Shown: positions 18,098 to 27,796, counted from the first letter of the stretch. The stretch: 64,000 nucleotides of DNA from JAJFKX01 sp965230265 (GCA_965230265.1 OZ245999.1:2356001-2420000), one strand, 5' to 3'. The notes: a model not told the origin generated them from the sequence alone. Numbers and translations are program-made.

Positions 18098-21046
18098 ATG
18101 CGGACGGTATTCGCGTGGTTAATAGCAATCACATCATCTGCTGCGACGGCCGAAATGCCTATCGTCAGACAGGGTGCCGACCTGGTTGGCGGCCCGGTGA
18201 ATCCCGTGGTGATCAATATTGACCCCGCCACACTGCCAGCCCCCAATATCTGGCGCCCAGGTGACCCAATAAGAGAAATCCCGATAGTATTCAACAAAGG
18301 ACATCAACCACCTCGTCATGAACCACGAGCACTGATGGATGATCCTTTGCTACCTGCTCAGTTTGCTGCTCGTCATTCCACCGCCAATCAGGGTGCCGGT
18401 CTTGGTAACCTATTGATCAACATTGACGGCAGCACCTTTGCTGGTTTGAACCCTTCCGATACCGTGGGCGATATTGGTGTGGATCACTATGTGCAAATGA
18501 TCAATCACAGCCACGGGAGCAATGTAAGAATCTTTGATAAAACCACTGGATCTCTGGTGCAGTTTTTTATTCTGGACTCACTGGCTATCGGTTCAGGCAC
18601 CGGTTGTGTCAGTGGACGTGGTGATCCCATCGTGATGTTTGATGAAAGTGTGGATAACGGCCCCACTGAACCTAACGGTCGCTGGATACTTGCTGAGTTC
18701 ACATTAACCACCATCAACTCTTTGTGTGTTTATGTCTCTCAAAGCAGTGACATAACTGCTGGTGGTTGGTTTTTGTATGAATTTGATTCAATCACCGGGC
18801 AAATCCCAGACTACCCAAAATACGGCGTGTGGCCAAATGCTTATTTTTTAGGTGTCAACGAACAAATTCCTGGCTTACCCGGTTCATACCAATATGCACT
18901 GGACAGAGAACGAATGCTGGCCGGTGTCACCACCAGACCGCTACAAGCATTTATCGCCCCCGGGCTACCGGGTTTTGGTTTTCAACATATCATGCCGGTT
19001 GACTGGGATGGCCTTGAACCACCTCCAGTAGATGCGCCCGGTTTATTTATCCGTCATCGCGATACTGAAATTCATGGTCCGGCCGCAATGCCCGATGAAG
19101 ATATTCTGGAATTGTATGAGTTTTCGGTTAACTTCAACTCACCCAACAACAGCACGTTCACCGGCCCTATTAATATCTCCACTGCTGAATTTGACTCGGA
19201 ATTTTGCAATTTAATATTCTCAGGGTGCCTACAACAGCCAGGCTCTGACGTGCGGCTGTTTGCATTATTGCAGCCAATCATGTGGCGGGCACAATACCGT
19301 AACTTCGGCAGTCATCAATCCATTGTTTCCAATATGGTCACTGATGTGACCGGTGACGATATTGCCGCCGTGCGCTGGTTTGAGTTACGCAATTTTGATG
19401 GCGAATACCAAACCTATCAACAAGGCACCATCAGTGAACCGGGCAGTATTGATGGCACTGATGGCATTAACCGCTGGATGGCCAGTGCAGCCCAGGACCA
19501 GGCCGGTAATATCGCTGTCGGTTATAACGTTGCCGGGCTGGGTGATGTCAATACCAGCGATGATGTATTTCCGGGCATGCGTTATAGCGGGCGCTTATTG
19601 AACGACCCACTGGATAGCATGCCCAGGGGAGAGTTCAGCATTATCGAGGGACAATTCCCCAACAGTGGCGTACGGTATGGTGATTATTCCGCATTGACAG
19701 TCGACCCGGTGGATAATTGTACCTTCTGGTACACCGCCCAGTACAACCCGCTGGCCAACAATAACTGGGCAACAAGAATAGCGTCGTTCCGATTTGACGA
19801 TTGCGGTGATCCCGGCTTTATTCTTGCTGCCAGTAATCTTCAGCAACAAGTCTGTGCACCAGATAACCTGCAGCCCATTACGATTAATGTCGGTAGTATT
19901 TTTGATTTCTCCGGCCCGGTTACCATGAACCTGGGCTCTTCGCCTGTTGGAGTCAATGCCAGCTTTAGCCCAAACACTGTAACACCTGGCAACACCACAA
20001 CGGCCAATATTAATATCGGCGCATCGACCCCCACCGGTTTGCAGTTTATAGAAATACAAGGCACTGCCGACGGTGCTGACCAACGAAGCGTTCATGTCGC
20101 GGTCACCGTGTTTGATCAAACACCAGAGTTACCCATACAGAGCTTTCCACTGAACGGGCAAACATTGCAGTCAACACAACCTGCGCTAAGCTGGACAGGT
20201 GGCACCCAAACCGGCGAGTTTATTATCGAAATTGATGACGACCCTGCTTTTAACAGTATCGATTATTCAGCGGTGGTAACCGAGCTATCGCATATACCTA
20301 TCACACCACTGGATAATAACCAGCTCTATTTTTGGCGGGTACATGCCAGCAATGCCTGTGACACTGCCACCAGCGAAGTCTTCAGTTTTACCACCCGACC
20401 ACCGATCGGCGAATGTCCGGCCTTTACCAACCCCAGTGTTGTGTTTTTTGATGATATTGAAAATGGCGATAATGGCTGGACTCATGAGGGCATCAATGAC
20501 ACCTGGCAACAATCCTCAATAGAAACCACCAGCGGCAGTTTTGCCTGGTTTGCTGAAGACATTCCCATCGTTTCAGATCAAAGATTGATTTCCCCGGCAA
20601 TAACCCTTCCTGCCAACGAACTTCCCTTGGAGCTAATTTATTTAAATAGCCAAACCATTGAAGACGACTTTCCCAATGGAGCCTGTTGGGACGCCGGTAT
20701 TATTGAAATCAGCACTGACGATGGTATGAACTGGGTTCAGCTGGTTGAGCCTCGCCTGGTCACTGATCCTTATGATGGTGTTATCAACAACTCAACGGTT
20801 GACACCAACCCTTTAAGTGGTTTGCAGGGCTGGTGTGGCGACCCCCAGGATTTTGTTGAATCCAATATTGATATCTCTGATTTTGCCGGTGAAACTGTGC
20901 GCTTTAGGTTCAGGCTGGGAACCGATGGCAGCTTTGGCCGCGATGATGACGGCTGGTTTATAGACGATGTGATGGTGCAGTCTTGCTCAGGGGGTGAGGA
21001 TATTCTGACTGATGGTTTTGAACCATTGACACGCTTCGGTTTTTAA
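18098..21046 (+). CDS. Large secreted multidomain protein (propeller-like, FN3, MAM-like, GFE tail), copy B
   Basis: A 982-residue paralog of copy A with the same domain order. The start at ATG 18098 (MRTVFAWLIAITSSAATAE signal) is preceded by GGGAGAC; the open frame extends to 18050 but without a signal peptide. Shared blocks include NPSDTVGDIG, DYPKYGVWPNAYF, IMWRAQYRNFGSHQS, VRYGDYSALTVDPVDNCTFWYTA, the FN3-like segment ending in TATSEVFSFTT, and FDDIENGDNGWTHEG. It ends EDILTDGFEPLTRFGF. The final residues after GFE differ between copies, whereas the GFE itself is kept. Secreted; ligand unknown. Confidence 0.75.
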   Translation: MRTVFAWLIAITSSAATAEMPIVRQGADLVGGPVNPVVINIDPATLPAPNIWRPGDPIREIPIVFNKGHQPPRHEPRALMDDPLLPAQFAARHSTANQGAGLGNLLINIDGSTFAGLNPSDTVGDIGVDHYVQMINHSHGSNVRIFDKTTGSLVQFFILDSLAIGSGTGCVSGRGDPIVMFDESVDNGPTEPNGRWILAEFTLTTINSLCVYVSQSSDITAGGWFLYEFDSITGQIPDYPKYGVWPNAYFLGVNEQIPGLPGSYQYALDRERMLAGVTTRPLQAFIAPGLPGFGFQHIMPVDWDGLEPPPVDAPGLFIRHRDTEIHGPAAMPDEDILELYEFSVNFNSPNNSTFTGPINISTAEFDSEFCNLIFSGCLQQPGSDVRLFALLQPIMWRAQYRNFGSHQSIVSNMVTDVTGDDIAAVRWFELRNFDGEYQTYQQGTISEPGSIDGTDGINRWMASAAQDQAGNIAVGYNVAGLGDVNTSDDVFPGMRYSGRLLNDPLDSMPRGEFSIIEGQFPNSGVRYGDYSALTVDPVDNCTFWYTAQYNPLANNNWATRIASFRFDDCGDPGFILAASNLQQQVCAPDNLQPITINVGSIFDFSGPVTMNLGSSPVGVNASFSPNTVTPGNTTTANINIGASTPTGLQFIEIQGTADGADQRSVHVAVTVFDQTPELPIQSFPLNGQTLQSTQPALSWTGGTQTGEFIIEIDDDPAFNSIDYSAVVTELSHIPITPLDNNQLYFWRVHASNACDTATSEVFSFTTRPPIGECPAFTNPSVVFFDDIENGDNGWTHEGINDTWQQSSIETTSGSFAWFAEDIPIVSDQRLISPAITLPANELPLELIYLNSQTIEDDFPNGACWDAGIIEISTDDGMNWVQLVEPRLVTDPYDGVINNSTVDTNPLSGLQGWCGDPQDFVESNIDISDFAGETVRFRFRLGTDGSFGRDDDGWFIDDVMVQSCSGGEDILTDGFEPLTRFGF

Positions 21047-21055
21047 CAGTTGCCA

Positions 21056-21082
21056 AAAGCCGCCCTTAAACAGAGCGGCTTT
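21056..21082. terminator. Hairpin terminator between convergent genes
   Basis: Stem AAAGCCGC (21056-21063) with GCGGCTTT (21075-21082). The T-run is short on the plus strand; the A-run beginning at 21055 also allows use on the minus strand for the hydrolase gene ending at 21105. Confidence 0.6.
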
Positions 21083-21104
21083 GTACCATTAGGCTGTAAA
21101 TCAA

Positions 21105-22277
21105 TTAATCCAGAGCATTTAGGAACTGCCCTACAACAGCGGCAATATCGGGAATCCAGCGCAATACGATCACCAGATCATGCTCGTTATCCACATAAAT
21201 ATAATTACCACCGAACCCTGCTGCATAATAGGCCGACTCCGGCGCTGCCGGCAGGCGTTCCTTATTGGTATTCAACCACCACATATAGCCATAATCCGGA
21301 CGGGCTTCGGTCGGTTCAGCCAGTTGTTCAATCCAGCTTTCTGAAAACAATTGCTGACCGTTCCAGTGACCTTTTCTTAGAAACAGCAAACCAAAACGGG
21401 CATGATCTTCAGCACTGATAAACAAGCCACCGCCAAAATGACCACCACCAGAAACGGACTGCATACGCTGACCATCTAAATCTACCCAGGAGTTTTCATA
21501 GCCATACCAGCGCCAGGTGTTGGATGCGCCAATCGGATCCATGATTCGCTTTTTAAGTACCTGCGGGAGTGGTTCACGCCAGACCTGCAGCAAGGAATAT
21601 GCCAACAGATTCACACGCACATCATTGTATTTAAAGTGCGTGCCGGGTGGATACAATTCACGATTTTGCTGTTGCTCAAGGGTGTCACCTACCGGGCGGT
21701 CAGCCCAATCCGGCGTATCCCATAAACTGCCTTGCCAGTCAGAGGTTTGCTGTAATAAATGATGCCAGGTAATCGGACGATTATGCTCACTATCAAATTT
21801 GCCATCAGTCACATAATTTCTCACTGGATCCTGAACATCATTGATCAAGCCATCGTCCAATGCCAATGCCGCAACCGTCGATAAATAGCTTTTTACCGCA
21901 CTGAAGGTCATATCCACCCGTTGGGTATCACCCCATTGGGCGACAATATAACCACCACGAATGACCATGCCGCTGCTGCCAGCACGCGGTTTGGTCGGCC
22001 CAAGCACTCGATAGTTAGGCTCTCTGCCTGTGTAATTATCAATCAGAATCTGATGAATATCGCTAGGCTCAGTCACTGCCTGTGATTGTGCAAAATCGAC
22101 TGCCTGGGATAATTTTTCAGGATCAAACCCTGCGGCCCTTGGGTCTCGGCTGGCCCAGTGATAACGCTCTGGATAATAGTGATCGACATTGGATTGAGTC
22201 TGGTCATATGCCAAAACATCGGCATAAAGCAGTGTACAAGCCCACAATAAAATGCTGGCAGATAATAAACGTGGCAT
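21105..22277 (-). CDS. Exported serine hydrolase, beta-lactamase/penicillin-binding fold (class C-like)
   Basis: A 390-residue protein with signal peptide MPRLLSASILLWACTLLYADVLA. The catalytic SxxK tetrad reads S126-A-V-K129 in MTFSAVKSYLS. A GTHFKYNDVRVNLLAYSLL segment fits the second (Y-N) motif, and the C-terminal GFGGNYIYVD block fits the third-motif strand region. Members act as esterases, D-amino acid peptidases or beta-lactamases; which one cannot be decided. CAAGGAG precedes the ATG at 22277, so the frame extension to 22331 is discarded. It is 8 kb from the BlaI pair and not in its operon, so regulation by BlaI is conjecture. Confidence 0.8.
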   Translation of the reverse strand: MPRLLSASILLWACTLLYADVLAYDQTQSNVDHYYPERYHWASRDPRAAGFDPEKLSQAVDFAQSQAVTEPSDIHQILIDNYTGREPNYRVLGPTKPRAGSSGMVIRGGYIVAQWGDTQRVDMTFSAVKSYLSTVAALALDDGLINDVQDPVRNYVTDGKFDSEHNRPITWHHLLQQTSDWQGSLWDTPDWADRPVGDTLEQQQNRELYPPGTHFKYNDVRVNLLAYSLLQVWREPLPQVLKKRIMDPIGASNTWRWYGYENSWVDLDGQRMQSVSGGGHFGGGLFISAEDHARFGLLFLRKGHWNGQQLFSESWIEQLAEPTEARPDYGYMWWLNTNKERLPAAPESAYYAAGFGGNYIYVDNEHDLVIVLRWIPDIAAVVGQFLNALD

Positions 22278-22452
22278 AGTAAACTCCTTGTGGTCCAGCG
22301 CAGCATTATTCCACGTCTGCAACAAACTCACCTAATGGTTGACCCCGACCGTCAGTACCGATAGGCTTATCTCTTTATCTTGATAGAAGGATATAGCTAT
22401 CGATCTTATTCAAACATCCGGGCTTTGCCGCCTGTTTGCAGACAACACTCGC

Positions 22453-23331
22453 ATGCGACTGCTGCACTTACTCGAGCAGGAAGAACTCAGTGTCGCTGAA
22501 TTGTCTGCAATCACACACCTGGCACAACCTCGTGTATCCACGCATCTGGCGCGTCTGAAAGAAGCCGGGTTGGTGACCGATCGCCGTGCCGGCGTTTCGG
22601 TTTATTACCGGGCCACTGATGCTACCGATGACTCCGCTGCTCATGCCTTATGGAAAACCCTGGCAGCACATGCCAATGAAGATCCTTTACTGCAGCAGGA
22701 TCGAGAACGCATTGTCACTGTGTTACAGGCACGTGCCAGCAACCAAAACTGGGCAGATGCTGTGGCCGGCGATATGGAGCGACATTACTCACCTGGCCGA
22801 ACCTGGGAAGCCACCACCCGTTCATTGGTGCGACTGCTGGAATTGGGTGAAGTACTGGATATTGCTTCTGGCGATGGCGTTACCGCTGAACTGCTTTCTC
22901 CACAAGCCAAACGAATGGTGTGCATAGACATTAGTGACAAAGTGGTAGAAGCCGCTACTCGGCGCACTGAGAGCCTGGATAATATCGAATTCCGCCAGGG
23001 GGATATGCACCAATTGCCATTGGATGATGAACAATTCGATACGGTATTAATGCTGCATGCCCTGACCTATTCAGAGCAACCCGCAAAAGCTTTTAGTGAA
23101 GCCCTGCGGGTTTTGCATCCCGGTGGTCGATTACTGGCAGCAACACTGAAAAAACACTCGCATGCCAATATGGTTGCACCCTACAGCCATGCCAATCTTG
23201 GTTTTAGCTCCGCTGAATTAAAACAACTCGCCCAAAAGGCCGGTTTCGTCAAGACCCAAATTCTGGAAGCTGCCAGCGAACGTCGCCCACCCCACTTCAC
23301 TGTACTCACTCTGCTGGCCCAGAAGCCATGA
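22453..23331 (+). CDS. ArsR-type winged helix fused to SAM-dependent methyltransferase
   Basis: A regulator-methyltransferase fusion, 292 residues from the first ATG. The N-terminal part (LLEQEELSVAELSAITHLAQPRVSTHLARLKEAGLV) is an ArsR winged helix. From about residue 110 there is a methyltransferase domain with motif I VLDIASGDGVTAELL, then MVCIDISDKVVEAA and ALRVLHPGGRLLAATL. Such fusions commonly sit next to methionine or SAM-cycle genes, and here the stop overlaps the metH start by ATGA. ArsR-like homology continues upstream of the first ATG in the same open frame (LCRLFADNTRMRLL, from ~22387), so the true start is probably upstream at a non-ATG codon (ATC 22399 lies 8 nt after AGAAGG). 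Confidence 0.8.
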   Translation: MRLLHLLEQEELSVAELSAITHLAQPRVSTHLARLKEAGLVTDRRAGVSVYYRATDATDDSAAHALWKTLAAHANEDPLLQQDRERIVTVLQARASNQNWADAVAGDMERHYSPGRTWEATTRSLVRLLELGEVLDIASGDGVTAELLSPQAKRMVCIDISDKVVEAATRRTESLDNIEFRQGDMHQLPLDDEQFDTVLMLHALTYSEQPAKAFSEALRVLHPGGRLLAATLKKHSHANMVAPYSHANLGFSSAELKQLAQKAGFVKTQILEAASERRPPHFTVLTLLAQKP

Positions 23332-26300
23332 GCCACAAAAGAAACTGGTTAAACGCAGAACGCGTTGAGCAACTGACAAACGCACTTAGGCAACGTATTT
23401 TAGTGATCGACGGTGCCATGGGTACGATGATCCAACAGCATGAGCTGGACGAAAGTGCCTATCGTGGGGAACGTTTTGCTGACCACACTCAGGATCTGGA
23501 AGGCAACAATGACCTACTCACACTCACTCAGCCCGAAATCATTCAAGCCATCCATCAAAAATACCTGGATGCCGGTGCGGACTTAATTGAAACCAACACT
23601 TTTAACGCCAATCGCATATCTCAGGCCGATTACCTGCTGGAAGACTTATCCTATGAACTCAATGCAACAGCGGCCCGCCTGGCGCACTCTGTAGCAGACC
23701 GGCAAAGCTTAGCAACACCTGAGCGCCCGCGTTTTGTGCTCGGCGCACTGGGCCCCACCAACCGTACCGCCTCGATCTCGCCGGATGTGACCAACCCCGG
23801 CTATCGCAATATCACCTTTGCTGAATTACGCGATGCATACCATGAGGCAGTAAAAGGGTTAATTGATGGCGGCTCTGATGCACTGATTATCGAAACCGTA
23901 TTCGATACACTCAACTGCAAAGCAGCTATCGCCGCCTGCCTAGATGTTTTTGAGGAACTGAACGGACAGTTACCGCTGCTGATTTCCGGCACCATTACTG
24001 ATCAAAGCGGGCGTACATTATCGGGGCAAACCCTGGCCGCTTTCTGGCACTCTATCCGCCATGCCCAGCCATTTGCTGTTGGCTTGAACTGTGCGCTGGG
24101 TGCATCTGAACTACAACCCTACGTGCAGGAACTCGCCGAGATTGCTGACTGCCCGGTCTTCACTTACCCAAACGCCGGCTTGCCCAATGAGCTGGGAGGT
24201 TATGACCAGACACCTGAGGTGATGGGTGAGTGGTTGGGGCGCTTTGCCAAACATGGTTGGCTTAATTTAGCAGGCGGCTGTTGTGGCACAACACCAGAAC
24301 ATATTGCTGCTATTGCTGATGCGGTCAATCCGCAAATACCCAGAGTGATACCAAAAATAAAAACCGATACCCGGCTGGCAGGTATTGAAGCACTTACCCT
24401 GACTCCAGAATTAAATTTCATCAATATCGGCGAACGCACCAATGTCACCGGTTCAGCGATCTTCCGAAAGTTGATCGAAAAAGACGATTACGATCAGGCC
24501 TTGAGTGTCGCCCGTCAGCAAGTCGAAAACGGCGCACAGATTATTGATATCAATATGGATGAAGGCTTGCTGGATTCTGAAACGGCAATGATCAGGTTTC
24601 TGAACCTGATTGCCGCCGAACCGGATATCGCCAAAGTTCCGATCATGCTCGATTCGTCAGACTTTGCCGTTATCGAAGCCGGTCTACAGTGTATCCAGGG
24701 CAAAGGCATTGTTAATTCCATCAGCCTGAAAGAAGGCGAGGACTCGTTTTTACAACAGGCGCGGATTGTGCAGCGTTATGGTGCAGCCGTAGTGGTTATG
24801 GCATTTGATGAACAAGGTCAGGCCGATTCACTGGAACGCCGAATCACTATCTGCCGACGTGCGTACGATCTGCTCACTGAAACGATTGGCCTGGCGCCTG
24901 AAGATATCATTTTTGACCCTAATATTTTTGCGGTCGCCACCGGTATCGCTGAACACAACCGCTACGCACTGGACTTTATCCAGGCATCTGAATGGATCCG
25001 GCAAAACCTGCCGGGGGTGCACATTTCCGGTGGTGTCAGTAACCTGTCATTTTCATTTCGCGGCAACAACACTGTCCGCGAGGCCATGCACTCAGTGTTT
25101 TTGTACCATGCCATTCAGGCCGGTATGGATATGGGTATTGTCAATGCCGGTCAATTAACTGTTTATGACGATATTCCAGATGAACTAAGAGACGCAGTTG
25201 AAGCTGTCATATTAAATAGCAGCCCGGAAGCCAGCGAGCGATTATTAGAAATCGCACAGGAATATGCAGGACAGCGCGCAGATCATCAAAATCATACCGA
25301 TGAAAGCTGGCGCGAACTGAACATCAACGCCCGCCTTACTCATGCATTGGTGCATGGCATTGACGGTCATATCGAAGCTGATACCGAACTGGCCCGCCAG
25401 CAGGCCAACCAAGCGCTGGACGTCATCGAAGGCCCGTTAATGGATGGCATGAATGTAGTAGGCGATCTATTTGGTTCTGGAAAAATGTTTTTGCCGCAGG
25501 TGGTCAAAAGCGCGCGGGTGATGAAAAAGGCTGTCGCACACCTAATCCCTTACATCGAAGAGCATCAGCGCCAAACAGGCACCCGCTCAGACAAGCCCAA
25601 AATATTAATGGCAACCGTCAAGGGAGATGTCCACGATATTGGTAAAAACATTGTTGGTGTGGTACTGGCCTGTAACAATTTTGATGTTATTGATCTCGGC
25701 GTCATGGTCCCGATGCAAACCATTATCGATACCGCGGTTAAAGAACAAGTCGCATTAATCGGCCTATCCGGCCTGATTACACCTTCACTTCGAGAAATGA
25801 CCAAAGTTGCCAATGGTTTGCAAAGCCAAGGACTGACATTGCCGTTACTGATCGGGGGCGCCACTACATCCAGGGTACACACTGCATTAAAAATCGCTCC
25901 TGAATATCAGTCACCCACCATATGGGTTAAAGATGCTTCACGTGCGGTGGGAATAGCCCAAAAACTGCTGAGCGATAAAAAAAATGCCTTTGTCACAGAT
26001 ATTGCCAGCGAATATAAAAAAGTTCGGGAGCAACATGCCAACAAAGGCAAAAGAAAAAAATTACTGACATTGGAACAGGCCCGCAGCAATGCTCACAAAC
26101 TTGACTGGGCTGAGTATCAGCCGGTGAAACCTAAAAAAACTGGCATACAGGTTTTACTCGATATTGAATTAACCGAGCTAGTAGACTATATCGACTGGGG
26201 GCCATTTTTTGCCAGCTGGGAAATAACCGGAAAATACCCGCAACTGCTAGATGACCCAAACAAAGGCAAAGCTGCCCGACAATTATTGAGCGATGCCAAG

Positions 26301-27026
26301 CACATGCTAGAGCAGATCATTAACGAAAAATGGTTATCTGCAAAAGCGGTATACGCTATATTGCCAGCCAGGCGTCAAGGTGATGACGTATTGATCTATG
26401 CCGATGAATCAAGGCTGCTGGTTCAAGAAACCCTATGTTTTCTACGCCAGCAAAATGCTAAGCAAAACAATAACCCCAACCGATGTCTTGCCGACTATAT
26501 CGCCAGCAACAAGAATGTAGACGACTGGATTGGCTTGTTTACAGTGACCACTGGTATTGGCATTGAGCCACATGTACATCGTTATGAAGAAAACAATGAT
26601 GATTACAATGCAATCCTTGTCAAAGCACTGGCAGATCGATTGGCTGAAGCCCTTGCTGAGTGGTTACATGCAAAAGTGCGCAAAGAATATTGGGGCTATG
26701 CCGATAATGAGAACCTTAATAACAACCAGTTAATCACTGAACAATATCAAGGCATCCGGCCTGCCCCCGGTTATCCGGCATGCCCAGACCATACCGAAAA
26801 ACGCAAAATATTTAGTTTACTTGATGTTGAAGAAAACATTGGTGCATCACTGACTGAGTCTATGGCCATGTTACCTGCCGCCTCGGTTAGCGGTTACTAT
26901 TTTAGCCACCCCCAATCACAGTATTTTGTCGTCGGTAAATTAGCCGATGATCAAATAAAAAATTATAGCCAAAGGAAAAAATGGTCAAACAAAAACTCAG
27001 AACAATGGCTCGCTGCTAATTTATAA
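23328..27026 (+). CDS. metH: Cobalamin-dependent methionine synthase
   Basis: A full-length 1232-residue MetH, which transfers the methyl of 5-methyltetrahydrofolate via cobalamin to homocysteine. All four modules are visible: the homocysteine domain (about 20-340) with zinc cysteines C318 and C319 in GGCCGTT; the pterin domain (about 360-630), NIGERTNVTGSAIFRKLI; the cobalamin cap and Rossmann domains, with D767-x-H769-x-x-G772 where H769 is the lower cobalt ligand; and the C-terminal reactivation domain (about 900-1232) with the RPAPGYPACPDHTEK SAM-binding motif. It is translationally coupled by ATGA overlap to the ArsR-methyltransferase gene. No cobalamin riboswitch is evident upstream. 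Confidence 0.97.
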   Translation: MSHKRNWLNAERVEQLTNALRQRILVIDGAMGTMIQQHELDESAYRGERFADHTQDLEGNNDLLTLTQPEIIQAIHQKYLDAGADLIETNTFNANRISQADYLLEDLSYELNATAARLAHSVADRQSLATPERPRFVLGALGPTNRTASISPDVTNPGYRNITFAELRDAYHEAVKGLIDGGSDALIIETVFDTLNCKAAIAACLDVFEELNGQLPLLISGTITDQSGRTLSGQTLAAFWHSIRHAQPFAVGLNCALGASELQPYVQELAEIADCPVFTYPNAGLPNELGGYDQTPEVMGEWLGRFAKHGWLNLAGGCCGTTPEHIAAIADAVNPQIPRVIPKIKTDTRLAGIEALTLTPELNFINIGERTNVTGSAIFRKLIEKDDYDQALSVARQQVENGAQIIDINMDEGLLDSETAMIRFLNLIAAEPDIAKVPIMLDSSDFAVIEAGLQCIQGKGIVNSISLKEGEDSFLQQARIVQRYGAAVVVMAFDEQGQADSLERRITICRRAYDLLTETIGLAPEDIIFDPNIFAVATGIAEHNRYALDFIQASEWIRQNLPGVHISGGVSNLSFSFRGNNTVREAMHSVFLYHAIQAGMDMGIVNAGQLTVYDDIPDELRDAVEAVILNSSPEASERLLEIAQEYAGQRADHQNHTDESWRELNINARLTHALVHGIDGHIEADTELARQQANQALDVIEGPLMDGMNVVGDLFGSGKMFLPQVVKSARVMKKAVAHLIPYIEEHQRQTGTRSDKPKILMATVKGDVHDIGKNIVGVVLACNNFDVIDLGVMVPMQTIIDTAVKEQVALIGLSGLITPSLREMTKVANGLQSQGLTLPLLIGGATTSRVHTALKIAPEYQSPTIWVKDASRAVGIAQKLLSDKKNAFVTDIASEYKKVREQHANKGKRKKLLTLEQARSNAHKLDWAEYQPVKPKKTGIQVLLDIELTELVDYIDWGPFFASWEITGKYPQLLDDPNKGKAARQLLSDAKHMLEQIINEKWLSAKAVYAILPARRQGDDVLIYADESRLLVQETLCFLRQQNAKQNNNPNRCLADYIASNKNVDDWIGLFTVTTGIGIEPHVHRYEENNDDYNAILVKALADRLAEALAEWLHAKVRKEYWGYADNENLNNNQLITEQYQGIRPAPGYPACPDHTEKRKIFSLLDVEENIGASLTESMAMLPAASVSGYYFSHPQSQYFVVGKLADDQIKNYSQRKKWSNKNSEQWLAANL

Positions 27027-27056
27027 AATTATTTTTAATCGATCATACCCAGCCAT

Positions 27057-27084
27057 AAAAAAAGCCCTGCACTTACAGAGCTTT
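27057..27084 (-). terminator. Hairpin terminator (minus strand)
   Basis: Stem AAAGC (27061-27065) with GCTTT (27080-27084), one mismatch, then CTG with CAG. The A-run 27057-27063 gives the U-run on the minus strand, fitting the gene ending at 27101. It may also stop metH transcripts. Confidence 0.6.
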
Positions 27085-27100
27085 GATTAACAAAAAGCCA

Positions 27101-27796
27101 CTAATTAATTAGGCTGATTTCTGTATCATAAAACCGGTACAACCTACCATGCATATTAATACCACTCTGCTCAATAACCCCCATATGGTATATTCTGGGA
27201 GAAAATAAGCGGGCATCAGCAAACAAACTTACAGCACCCGACTCAGCAACAGAAAAAGTTGCAATACCGGCATTCCAATCGAAACCAACCGTCACTATGC
27301 CATTAACAGCATAATCACTGACATCAAACACATCAGACTGCACTAAAACATTATCGCCAGGATGATTGGCTGGCTGATACCAGTCAATCACTAATTGCAT
27401 ACCCTCAATGGTGTGCATCAATTGAACATCAAGCAGCAGCGCCTGGTCATAACCCAAGCCTGACTCAAGCCGCATTAATTTAACCACAGCCTCTTCATCA
27501 ATAACGCTATCGGAAATGTCCAGGTTAAATGCAATCGACATAGCCCCGCCTGTGGCTTGCAGCACATAAACTTGCTTGCCCTGCTCACCATCACCTGACT
27601 TTACATCGGTATCACAATCAGATCCCTCCAATAAACCTTGCGGATCTGAATTTATCTTTAAGATATTCATATTGCCCCTAATACCTTCACACCCCCAGTC
27701 ACTGGCTATTGCTGTATTATTTATAAATAAAAAAATAGTGATCGAAAAAAATAAAGCAACTATTAAAGAACTATTTTTCAAATTCATTAGAAACAT
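27101..27796 (-). CDS. Exported protein of unknown function
   Basis: A 231-residue protein with a long hydrophobic signal peptide ending in NTAIAS; the ATG at 27787 (MNLKNSS) has better spacing to GGAAG and may be the true start. The mature part is beta-rich, with two Cys near its start (WGCEGIRG, GSDCDTD) that could pair, and a DFDWNAG-like segment and RLYRFYDTEISLIN end reminiscent of a concanavalin/LamG-like jelly roll. I do not recognise a family. No anchor or GFE tail. It stands alone between metH (convergent) and the sigma factor (divergent). Confidence 0.7.
   Translation of the reverse strand: MFLMNLKNSSLIVALFFSITIFLFINNTAIASDWGCEGIRGNMNILKINSDPQGLLEGSDCDTDVKSGDGEQGKQVYVLQATGGAMSIAFNLDISDSVIDEEAVVKLMRLESGLGYDQALLLDVQLMHTIEGMQLVIDWYQPANHPGDNVLVQSDVFDVSDYAVNGIVTVGFDWNAGIATFSVAESGAVSLFADARLFSPRIYHMGVIEQSGINMHGRLYRFYDTEISLIN

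Noticed and set aside
21105..22277. Serine hydrolase as the beta-lactamase controlled by the BlaI pair
   Set aside because: It is 8 kb away in its own transcription unit with no palindrome of the 13033-13064 type upstream, so the link is not supported.
22278..22452. Cobalamin or SAM riboswitch before the metH operon
   Set aside because: The region is only about 120-175 bp, has no B12-box-like core or multi-stem layout, and I could not find a matching consensus.
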